Positions 57,245 to 64,000 of a DNA stretch of 64,000 nt are shown here, one piece after another. The notes beneath the pieces were generated by a model that was given only the letters and a program-made list of their open reading frames with translations, had not been told where the DNA came from and ran no database searches. Source of the DNA: Microbacterium sp. BLY (GTDB taxonomy: Bacteria; Actinomycetota; Actinomycetes; Actinomycetales; Microbacteriaceae); assembly GCF_017939615.1 (NCBI RefSeq), contig NZ_JAGKSR010000002.1:206607-270606 (forward strand), written 5' to 3'. The stretch's first letter is position 1, and each line of letters starts with the position of its first letter. The position numbers and the translations under genes are program-made.

Positions 57245-57300
57245 ATTTCCTATCTATAGCCATAAAAGGCATAACTCGCGAATATTCATGTTACGGTTAT
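57239..57300. promoter_or_regulatory. AT-rich divergent control region with AGGCATA repeats
   Basis: AGGCATA occurs at 57239-57245 and 57267-57273 in a 60-bp spacer that is far more AT-rich than its surroundings, between DUF1349 and satD. TATAGAT on the minus strand is a likely -10 for DUF1349. Candidate site for the SatD HTH protein. Confidence 0.45.
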
Positions 57301-57303
57301 CCC

Positions 57304-57948
57304 ATGGTCATCGCCGTGATCGCCGACATCGTGGGTTCCCGAGAGCTCGGAGACCGGAGCGCCGCGCAGCACGCCCTGGACGACACCATCGCCCGGGTCG
57401 AGCGCGATCGCCCGCTCGCGGTCCAGCCGCTCACGCCCACGGTAGGGGACGAGCAGCAGGGCGTCTACCGGGAGCTTCCCGACGCGCTCCTCTCGCTCCT
57501 CATGGTCCAGCTCCGGCTCCCCGAGGGGCTCGCCTTCCGCTTCGGCATCGGGATCGGCGAGGTCCGTCCCGTGCCGTCCGTGCACGGCGAGCTCGCCGAC
57601 GGCCCCGGCTGGTACGCGGCCCGCGCGGCGATCGAGACCGTGCATGCGCGGGAACAGCGCGCCGTGCCGAGGACCCGCACGTGGATTGTCGGAGCCCCGG
57701 GTCAGGATGAGGTCATGGAGACCGTGATCGCCGCGTCTAACGCCTACGTGCTCGCGCGCGACGAGCTCGTCGGGGCGATGAGCGAACGCGAGCGCCACCT
57801 CACGTACGGGCGGCTGATCGGCCGGTCCCAGCAGGAGCTCGCTGCCGAGGAGGGCATCTCGCAGCCCAGCGTGTCGAAGTCGTTGCGCAGCGCGGGGGCG
57901 GCCGCTCTCCTCGAGGGCATCGCCGTGCTCCGCGGGGAGACCGCATGA
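57304..57948 (+). CDS. SatD family protein with C-terminal HTH
   Basis: 214 residues. The N-terminal VIAVIADIVGSREL matches the SatD family (named from a streptococcal secretion/acid-tolerance locus), and a C-terminal helix-turn-helix reads RSQQELAAEEGISQPSVSKSL. It is probably a regulator that senses something through its N-terminal domain. The ATG at 57304 starts the SatD motif. Overlaps the membrane-protein gene by 4 bp. Confidence 0.82.
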   Translation: MVIAVIADIVGSRELGDRSAAQHALDDTIARVERDRPLAVQPLTPTVGDEQQGVYRELPDALLSLLMVQLRLPEGLAFRFGIGIGEVRPVPSVHGELADGPGWYAARAAIETVHAREQRAVPRTRTWIVGAPGQDEVMETVIAASNAYVLARDELVGAMSERERHLTYGRLIGRSQQELAAEEGISQPSVSKSLRSAGAAALLEGIAVLRGETA

Positions 57949-58754
57949 TCCTCGCCGGCTTCCTCCTCCTCGCGGTCGGCGCGACCGACCTCGTGCGGCA
58001 GTTCGTGCCGCGACGATGGATCGGTTACGTGGTGGCGGCGGCCGTCATCATGCTCCTCGGCATCGGCGGCGATGCGCTGCTGCCGGCTCTCCTCGGCATC
58101 GGTGCCGGCGCGCTCTGGGCGTGGAGCATGCCGGACGACGGTCCGTCGCGCGCGGGATTCTGGCCCGCGGTGGTGCTCGCCGCTCTCAGCGTCGGTGCGG
58201 TGATGGCGAGCGGGGCGAGGGACACCGCCGGTCTCGTCGGTGAGCTCTGGGTGCTGCGATCGCCCTTCGGCGAGGTGCCGTTCGATCTCGTCGTCCTCGC
58301 CCTCGGCGCCGGCGTCTTCCTGCTCGAATCCGCCAACCTCGTCGTGCGCGCGGCGCTCGACGGCGAGCACACCTGGCGTCCCGTCGACGCCGCCGCCGCC
58401 CCTGCGGCGGTCGCCCCGGTCGTCGAGCCCGTCCCCGAGACTCCCGTCGCCGCCGGCCCCGGAGCGGTCGACACCGCCGTCTCCGGAGGCGTCGTCGCCG
58501 ATCCGCGACAGGGCTTCCAGGGTGGCCGCCTCATCGGGCCGCTGGAGCGCGTGCTCGTGATGCTCCTCACCCTGGCCGCGGCGTACCCCGTGCTGGCGGC
58601 GATGCTCGCCGCGAAAGGCATCGTCCGCTTCCCCGAGATCTCCCGGGACGGGGAGACCGGAGCGCGGGCCGAGTACTTCCTCGTCGGCAGCCTGGTCAGC
58701 TGGGTGATCGGTCTCGGTGCGGCGTTCCTGGTGTGGTGGGCGGCGCACAGCTGA
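57945..58754 (+). CDS. Membrane protein, SatD partner
   Basis: 269 residues with about seven hydrophobic segments, interrupted by an Ala/Pro/Val-rich soluble linker (about 145-185). It resembles the DUF3307-type or SatE-like membrane proteins that accompany SatD, but the assignment is tentative. Co-translated with satD (ATGA). Its last 59 bp overlap the convergent MerR gene. Confidence 0.65.
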   Translation: MILAGFLLLAVGATDLVRQFVPRRWIGYVVAAAVIMLLGIGGDALLPALLGIGAGALWAWSMPDDGPSRAGFWPAVVLAALSVGAVMASGARDTAGLVGELWVLRSPFGEVPFDLVVLALGAGVFLLESANLVVRAALDGEHTWRPVDAAAAPAAVAPVVEPVPETPVAAGPGAVDTAVSGGVVADPRQGFQGGRLIGPLERVLVMLLTLAAAYPVLAAMLAAKGIVRFPEISRDGETGARAEYFLVGSLVSWVIGLGAAFLVWWAAHS

Positions 58755-59115
58755 CCTCGTCGAGGTGGCGGCGGTACCAGTCCAGCTTCTCCGCGAGCCG
58801 CTGCTGCTGGGCGAGCACCTCCGCCAGCTGCCGCTCCACGGATTCGGCATGCTCCTCGAGCAGCGCGATCCGCTCGGGGATCGTCTCGTCGCTCCGGCAC
58901 AGCTGTCCGTAGCGCCGGAGCCGCTCGACCGGCATCCCGGTCTCGCGGAGGCACTTGAGGAACTCCAGGAGGTCGAGTTCGGCGTCGCCGTAGGCGCGGC
59001 GTCCGCCGGCGGTGCGAGGGACCGCCGGGAGGATGCCCTCCCGTTCGTAGTAGCGCAGCGTGTCGATCGTGAATCCGGACCGCGCCGCGGCCTCGGCCGG
59101 GGTGTAGATGGTCAT
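58696..59115 (-). CDS. MerR-family transcriptional regulator
   Basis: 139 residues: N-terminal MerR HTH (YTPAEAAARSGFTIDTLRYYEREGIL, about 5-30), a wing, and a C-terminal dimerisation coiled-coil (about 85-120). No Cys cluster of metal-sensing MerR proteins, so it is likely of the organic-ligand or redox subgroup. It shares a palindromic promoter with the divergent aldo/keto reductase. Confidence 0.88.
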   Translation of the reverse strand: MTIYTPAEAAARSGFTIDTLRYYEREGILPAVPRTAGGRRAYGDAELDLLEFLKCLRETGMPVERLRRYGQLCRSDETIPERIALLEEHAESVERQLAEVLAQQQRLAEKLDWYRRHLDEVSCAPPTTPGTPHRDRSPS

Positions 59116-59131
59116 GCCGTGATCCTAAAGC

Positions 59132-59156
59132 TTGACCTGGAGTGCGCTCCAGGTTG
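59132..59156. promoter_or_regulatory. MerR-type operator-promoter
   Basis: TTGACC (59132-59137) overlaps a perfect inverted repeat ACCTGGAG-N4-CTCCAGGT (59135-59154). A palindrome lodged in an overlong spacer downstream of the -35 box is characteristic of MerR-activated promoters. It lies between the divergent MerR and aldo/keto reductase genes. Confidence 0.75.
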
Positions 59157-59168
59157 AAGAGTGTGAGC

Positions 59169-60119
59169 ATGACACAGAACAGCCCCGCTTCCCCCCTCGT
59201 CCTCGGTGCCATGTCGTTCGGCACGCTCGTGGACGAGGACACCTCCTTCGCCCTCCTCGACCGGTTCGTCGAGCGCGGGGGGACCTGGATCGACACCGCC
59301 GACTGCTACAGCTTCTGGACCAGCGACACCGGCCGCGGCGGCGACTCCGAACGCGTGATCGGCCGCTGGCTCGCGGCGCGGCCCGAGATGCGCGGACGGG
59401 TGCGCCTGTCGACGAAGGTCGGTGCCGAGCCGCTCTGGCCCGGGTCATGGCCGGCGTACCGGGCAGGCCTCTCGCCCCGAGCCATCCGTCAGGCGTTCGA
59501 GGGCAGCCGAGAGCGTCTCGGCGTGGAGACCGTCGACCTCCTGTGGCTGCACCAGGAGGACCGCACCGTCCCGATCGAGCACACGGTCGACGCGCTCGCC
59601 GCGCTCACGGCGCAGGGCGAGGTCCTCCGGGTGGGCGCGTCGAACCATCCGGCCTGGCGGGTCGAGAGGGCGCGCGCCCATGCCGCATCGATCGGCAGCG
59701 TCCCGCTCGACGTGCTCCAGCTGAACAGCACCTACCTCCGTGTGCGCCCCGGCACGCGTCCTCCCGGCGTCGAGCATCCGTTCGGCGTGCTCAGCGACGA
59801 GCAGCGCGACTTCGCGGTGACGAACGGTCTTGAGCTCTGGGCCTACACGCCGCTGCTGACCGGTGCCTACGACAACCCGGCCAAGGCGATTCCGGAGGTG
59901 TACACGCACCCCGGGACGGACCGGCGTCTCGCCGTCCTCACACGGATCGCGCAGGCGCGCGGCACCCAGCGCGGCCAGATCGTCCTGGCATGGCTCCTGG
60001 CCCACGGCGTCCGGCCGATCCTGGGCGGGAGCACGCTCGCACAGCTCGACTCCGCGCTGGATGCCGCAGCGATCGACCTCACGGCCGACGAGCTGACGGA
60101 ACTCGACGGGCCCGCGTGA
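59169..60119 (+). CDS. Aldo/keto reductase
   Basis: 316 residues, TIM barrel: DTADCYSFW near the N-terminus (catalytic Asp and Tyr), VRLSTKVG (Lys), DLLWLHQEDR (His region) and ILGGSTLAQLDSAL for the NADPH phosphate. It reduces aldehydes or ketones; probably induced by the divergent MerR protein. The ATG at 59169 fits the barrel start. Confidence 0.9.
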   Translation: MTQNSPASPLVLGAMSFGTLVDEDTSFALLDRFVERGGTWIDTADCYSFWTSDTGRGGDSERVIGRWLAARPEMRGRVRLSTKVGAEPLWPGSWPAYRAGLSPRAIRQAFEGSRERLGVETVDLLWLHQEDRTVPIEHTVDALAALTAQGEVLRVGASNHPAWRVERARAHAASIGSVPLDVLQLNSTYLRVRPGTRPPGVEHPFGVLSDEQRDFAVTNGLELWAYTPLLTGAYDNPAKAIPEVYTHPGTDRRLAVLTRIAQARGTQRGQIVLAWLLAHGVRPILGGSTLAQLDSALDAAAIDLTADELTELDGPA

Positions 60120-60157
60120 GACGGGGAGGGGCGCGGCGCGCTGCTAGCCTGGAGCGC

Positions 60158-61459
60158 GTGTCAACTCCCGCTCTGACGACCGCGCCGCAGGCGATCGATC
60201 CCACGTTCGAGAACGTGTGGGACGAGATCGTGTGGCGTGGCCTCGTCCACGTGTCCACCGACCAGGAGGCGCTGCGCGCCCTTCTCGCGGGAGACCCGAT
60301 CACGTATTACTGCGGCTTCGACCCCACGGCGCCCAGCCTGCATCTCGGGCACCTCGTGCAGCTGCTCCTGCTCCGCCGTCTCCAGCTCGCCGGACACAAG
60401 CCGATCGGGCTCGTCGGCGGTTCCACGGGCCTCATCGGCGACCCGCGGCCGACGGCCGAGCGCACGCTGAACACGCGCGAGACGGTGGCGGAGTGGGTCG
60501 ACAGGCTCCGGGCACAGGTCGAGCGGTACCTCAGCTTCGAGGGCGAGAACGCCGCGCAGATGGTGAACAACCTGGACTGGACGGCGCCGCTCTCCGCCAT
60601 CGACTTCCTGCGCGAGATCGGCAAGCACTACCGCGTCGGCACGATGCTGAAGAAGGACGCGGTGGCGGCGCGGCTGAACTCCGATGCGGGAATCAGCTAC
60701 ACCGAGTTCAGCTACCAGATCCTCCAGGGTCTCGACTTCCTCGAGCTCTACCGTCAGTACGACTGCGTGCTGCAGACGGGCGGCTCCGACCAGTGGGGCA
60801 ACCTGACCAGCGGGACGGATCTCATCCACCGCGTCGAGGGCGCGTCGGTGCACGCGATCGGCACACCGCTGATCACGAACAGTGACGGCACGAAGTTCGG
60901 CAAGAGCGAGGGCAACGCGATCTGGATCGATGCGGACCTCACCAGCCCGTACGCGTTCTACCAGTTCTGGCTGAGCACGGCGGATGCCGACGTGATCGAG
61001 CGCCTCAAGGTGTTCACGTTCCTGACCAAGGCCGAGATCGAGGAATACGCGGAGCTCGTCGCGACGGAGCCGTTCCGCCGCGCCGCCCAGAAGCGCCTCG
61101 CGCTCGAGGTCGTCGCGACGGTGCATGGCGTCGAGGCGACCGCGGCCGTGATCGCTGCGTCCGAGGCGCTGTTCGGCCAGGGCGACCTGACCGCTCTCGA
61201 CGCGGCGACGCTGCGCTCGGCGCTCGACGAGCTGCCGAACGCGACGGTCGCCGCCGGTACTCCCGTCGTCGACGCCCTCGTCGCGACCGGTCTGGTGTCG
61301 AGCCTCTCAGAGGCCCGTCGTGCGATCGCGCAGGGCGGGGTCTCCCTCGACGGCGAGCGCGTGGAGGACGACTCCGCGACCGTGCAGGGCACCTTGCCCG
61401 GTGGGGTCTCGGTGCTGCGTCGCGGCAAGAAGACGCTCGCGGGCGTCTTCCTCGCCTGA
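60158..61459 (+). CDS. tyrS: Tyrosyl-tRNA synthetase
   Basis: 433 residues: class I HIGH-type motif HLGH (62-65), KFGKS as the KMSKS motif, and a C-terminal S4 domain (LSEARRAIAQGGVSLDGERV). TAGCCT ends 7 nt before the GTG at 60158 (leaderless). Confidence 0.97.
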   Translation: MSTPALTTAPQAIDPTFENVWDEIVWRGLVHVSTDQEALRALLAGDPITYYCGFDPTAPSLHLGHLVQLLLLRRLQLAGHKPIGLVGGSTGLIGDPRPTAERTLNTRETVAEWVDRLRAQVERYLSFEGENAAQMVNNLDWTAPLSAIDFLREIGKHYRVGTMLKKDAVAARLNSDAGISYTEFSYQILQGLDFLELYRQYDCVLQTGGSDQWGNLTSGTDLIHRVEGASVHAIGTPLITNSDGTKFGKSEGNAIWIDADLTSPYAFYQFWLSTADADVIERLKVFTFLTKAEIEEYAELVATEPFRRAAQKRLALEVVATVHGVEATAAVIAASEALFGQGDLTALDAATLRSALDELPNATVAAGTPVVDALVATGLVSSLSEARRAIAQGGVSLDGERVEDDSATVQGTLPGGVSVLRRGKKTLAGVFLA

Positions 61460-61471
61460 CCCGGAGCGCGA

Positions 61472-62284
61472 ATGCCGTTCACGCCGAGCCATGCGATCGT
61501 CGCGCTGCCTTTCGTGCGCACGCCGCTCGTCCCGGCGCCGATCGCGATCGGCGCGATGACTCCCGACATCTCGCTGTTCCTGCGTAACGTCGGGCTGAAC
61601 TACGGGTTCCTGCATGATCCGGTCAACATCGTGTGGACGACGCTGCTCGCCCTCGGACTGTTCCTGATCTGGCGGGTGCTGTTGCGTCCGGCCGCCCCGG
61701 AGCTCGTCCCCGCCTGGGTGGCGGAGCGACTTCCCGACGGTTGGCGCGTCGGGGGTCTCCGCGCGGCGACCGAGGCACTGCGTCGAGATGATCGCGCGCG
61801 GTACCGGGCGGTCCGGCCGCTGTATCCATTCCTGCTCCTGCTGTCGGCGATGCTCGGGGTGCTGTCGCACATCCTGTGGGACGCCTTCACCCATGAGTCG
61901 CGGTGGGGAGTGGATCTGCTTCCGGCGCTCGGGAGCGCCTGGGGTCCGTTCGACGGCTACAAGTGGCTGCAGTACGGATCCAGCGCGCTCGGCCTGCTCG
62001 GCCTCGCGATCTGGGCGGCGCTCTGGCTGCGCCGCGCGACGCCGCGGACGAATCCGGCGCGGGTCCTGCCCGGCGCGGTGCGGATCCTCTGGTGGATCTC
62101 GCTGCCGGTGATCCTCCTCGCTGCCTGGGTGGTCGGCCTCGTCGCCTTCGGACCGCTGTCGCCGGAGTTCACGGTGGCGCACCTCGCGTACCGCGTGCTC
62201 CCTCCCGCGTGTGCGGTGTGGGGCGCGATCACCCTCGTCCTCTGCGTCGCGCTCACCGTGCGGCGGCCGCGCGACGCGGACTGA
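61472..62284 (+). CDS. DUF4184 family membrane protein
   Basis: 270 residues with about six membrane segments. The N-terminal MPFTPSHAIVALPF and GAMTPD, and HILWDAFTHES in the middle, match DUF4184; the conserved His and Asp residues resemble those of metal-dependent membrane hydrolases, but the function is not established. It begins 12 bp after tyrS and is probably co-transcribed. Confidence 0.85.
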   Translation: MPFTPSHAIVALPFVRTPLVPAPIAIGAMTPDISLFLRNVGLNYGFLHDPVNIVWTTLLALGLFLIWRVLLRPAAPELVPAWVAERLPDGWRVGGLRAATEALRRDDRARYRAVRPLYPFLLLLSAMLGVLSHILWDAFTHESRWGVDLLPALGSAWGPFDGYKWLQYGSSALGLLGLAIWAALWLRRATPRTNPARVLPGAVRILWWISLPVILLAAWVVGLVAFGPLSPEFTVAHLAYRVLPPACAVWGAITLVLCVALTVRRPRDAD

Positions 62285-62329
62285 CGCGGCACCGCCTGCC
62301 GGCGCTCGCGCCCGGTGGATGCGGGGCAC

Positions 62330-63664
62330 TCACCAGCGCGGGTCGTCCGCTCCCCACGGATGGGGCGGGGCGAAGGTCAGGCCGGGGAGCGCCGAAGCCG
62401 CCGTCACGATCGGTGTTCCCGCGACGTCGAACCGTGCGAGGTGGGCGGATGCGTCGCCGTCGGCCACCGGATCGGCGTTCGCTGACCGAGGCATGCCGAG
62501 CAGCTCTGCCGCGATCCGGCGGAGCGAAGTCCGCACGATGCGGGATCGTCCGTCGCGTTCCCTGAGCAGGTGCGTGAGGGCGGCAGCCAGGAGATACCCG
62601 CTGCTGTGGTCGAGCGCTTGGGCGGGCAACGCGCCCGGCCGGCCGTCGTTCCCTTCGATCAGCGCGATGCCGCTCTCCGCCTGCACGAGGCTGTCGAAGC
62701 CGGCGCGATCGGGCTGATCCGTGCCCCAGGCGCTGAGCTCGGCGACGAGGAGGCCGGGATGGCGCGCGGCGAGGTCGGCGGGGGACAGGCCCATGCGGTC
62801 CAGCGCAGCGGGGCGGTACCCGAGCACGATCACGTCCGCGTCCTCGAGGAGCGCATGTATCGCGGGGCCGCGGGCGTCGAGGAGAGCCGTGCGCTTCCCA
62901 TGACCGGTGTCGAGGTGCTGCCAGGGGAGCTCCGGAAGATGAGGGGGATCGAGGCGGAGCACGTCCGCGCCGAGGAGAGCGAGGGTCCTCGTGCACACCG
63001 GTCCCGCGATGACCCGGGTGAGATCGAGGACGCGGACGCCGGCGAGCGGAGCCGTCGCCGGCCCGTCCGCCCTGTCCCGGCTGGGATGACGGAAACGCGC
63101 AGAGTCTGCGCTTCCGACGGCGATGTCGAGGAGAGGGCTGCGTCGCCACGCTTCGTCCGTCGCCCGGTCCTCCGGACGGACGGGGACGGCGAGACCGCCG
63201 GCCGCGGAGATCCGCGAGACGGCCTCGTCTGTGCCCAACGCCGAGACCGCGCGGGCGATGCTCTCCGCAGCGGCGTCGCCGTCGATCCCCAGCGCCAGAC
63301 GGAGGGCGCGGGCGTGGTGCGGGTAGTTGCCGTGCGTCCGGATCCACCCGTCGGCGCTCCGCCAGAAACCGGAGAGCGGTGCCCAGACCGGTGGGGGTTC
63401 GTCGTCCACCCGTAGGTACCGATCACTCCGGTACGCAGCGGCCACGCGGGAGGGGTCGACCAGGAGGGGGTCGAGGCCCGCGGCGAGAGTCACGGCTGCG
63501 ACGCTGGCGAGGGCCAGCTCCCCGGTCGCCGTCCGGGAGGCGAGCGGCACTGACCCGATCCCACGGAGGGCGTCGCCGCGGGGGAGAGCCGCGGTGTCAC
63601 CGCCGATCTCCCCCCACACGCGACGGAGGAGGTCGGTCGCGGCGGAGGACGGGTCGGAATCCAT
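62330..63664 (-). CDS. Family III (CaiB/BaiF) CoA-transferase
   Basis: 444 residues. The class III CoA-transferase core is in the C-terminal half: LAGVRVLDLTRVIAGPVCTRTLALLGADVLRL and GHGKRTALLDARG. The catalytic Asp expected after the nucleotide region may be Asp in LDHSSGY. The N-terminal half is a second, degenerate CaiB-like segment, as in fused two-lobe members. The substrate is unknown. TAGCAT ends 6 nt before the ATG (leaderless). Confidence 0.82.
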   Translation of the reverse strand: MDSDPSSAATDLLRRVWGEIGGDTAALPRGDALRGIGSVPLASRTATGELALASVAAVTLAAGLDPLLVDPSRVAAAYRSDRYLRVDDEPPPVWAPLSGFWRSADGWIRTHGNYPHHARALRLALGIDGDAAAESIARAVSALGTDEAVSRISAAGGLAVPVRPEDRATDEAWRRSPLLDIAVGSADSARFRHPSRDRADGPATAPLAGVRVLDLTRVIAGPVCTRTLALLGADVLRLDPPHLPELPWQHLDTGHGKRTALLDARGPAIHALLEDADVIVLGYRPAALDRMGLSPADLAARHPGLLVAELSAWGTDQPDRAGFDSLVQAESGIALIEGNDGRPGALPAQALDHSSGYLLAAALTHLLRERDGRSRIVRTSLRRIAAELLGMPRSANADPVADGDASAHLARFDVAGTPIVTAASALPGLTFAPPHPWGADDPRW

Positions 63665-64000
63665 GGCGCGATGCTACTCCGGGCTCGATCGCCGACCGAA
63701 ACACACGCTGACCCGGGCGAATCACGGTGAGCGAGTCGTGCGACACGCCCGGGGGTGTGCGCCCGATTTGCCAGACCCCCGGAATCCACGTAACTTATTA
63801 CTTGTTCGCCCCACAGGGAAGCGGAGAAGCCCAGAGCTTCACCCCCCTCAAGCGGAGAACCACTCCCGATCCTCTCTCACTTGAGAGATCAGGCGCTTGC
63901 GTCTAGGATGGGAGATCCACCCCTTCTGCGGCTGTCACCGGCTGCGCAGCGGATCCAAGATCCGCGCGGCGCGCCGATTTGACAAGCGAGTCGGGATGGC
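63665..64000 (+). promoter_or_regulatory. Promoter-rich region leading out of the window
   Basis: 336 bp without a gene. TTGAGA (63881-63886), 17 nt, TAGGAT (63904-63909) is a clear promoter; its -35 box lies in the inverted repeat TCTCTCA/TGAGAGA. A consensus TTGACA follows at 63979-63984. AAGCGGAGAA is repeated at 63819 and 63850. Tandem promoters of this sort precede rRNA operons in actinobacteria, but the downstream gene is outside the window. Confidence 0.5.

Overview
The window is a chromosomal stretch from a high-GC actinobacterium. Protein sequences, short leaderless promoters (TANNNT boxes 6-9 nt before start codons) and gene order (prfB-ftsE-ftsX-smpB, hisCBHA, infC-rpmI-rplT, pheST, argCJBDFH, tyrS) point to the family Microbacteriaceae, most likely Microbacterium. 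This assignment comes from recognising the sequences, not from a database search.

Layout. (1) 1-14292: a Tad/Flp pilus locus broken into pieces. The end of the CpaF/TadA ATPase, TadB and TadC lie at 1-1867; the small pilin-like gene and three TadE/TadG-like genes lie at 12852-14292. Between them is about 11 kb of accessory DNA: a LysR-MFS cassette followed by a decayed copy of the tadC 3' end; two DUF7882-type genes; an alpha/beta hydrolase with a divergent WYL regulator; a SipW-type signal peptidase operon with a TasA-like secreted protein and a divergent MarR regulator; and an arsenic cassette (ArsR, ArsC, a 14-residue peptide with two Cys-Cys pairs) that interrupts a duplicated copy of the pilin gene and is flanked by the 5-bp repeat GTCAC. 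(2) 14418-23377: lipoprotein, MFS exporter, prfB, DUF2510 membrane protein, ftsEX, smpB, prolyl-oligopeptidase-like S9 peptidase. (3) 23562-32302: metF-metE, lexA with a divergent LysM protein and a possible SOS box, then hisC-hisB-hisH-hisA(priA)-sseB. (4) 32300-45450: DUF1844, infC (apparent ATC start)-rpmI-rplT, TrmH/SpoU methyltransferase, a two-component system with an orphan TAXI binding protein, a glutamate-type ABC importer, and pheS-pheT. (5) 45454-56629: an 18-bp tandem repeat patch, an NAD-dependent epimerase, a TPP riboswitch controlling thiM and a ThiE-ThiD-TenA fusion, then argC-J-B-D-F-H. (6) 56660-64000: DUF1349 protein, SatD-type regulator with a membrane partner, MerR regulator with an aldo/keto reductase, tyrS, DUF4184 membrane protein, CoA-transferase, and a promoter-rich terminal segment that looks like the upstream region of a strongly expressed (possibly rRNA) operon.

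How the genes work together. The right-hand 50 kb is mostly housekeeping: amino acid biosynthesis (His, Met, Arg), thiamine salvage, translation and cell division, arranged in tightly coupled operons with 1-4 bp overlaps. The left 14 kb is the dynamic part. It shows nested insertions, a tandem duplication of 334 bp with one difference, and two in-frame chimeric ORFs. The least familiar features are the Cys-Cys micropeptide of the ars operon, the signal peptidase fused to what looks like its own substrate class, the insertion history of the Tad locus, and a repeat element inserted in the same reading frame in pheT and argC.
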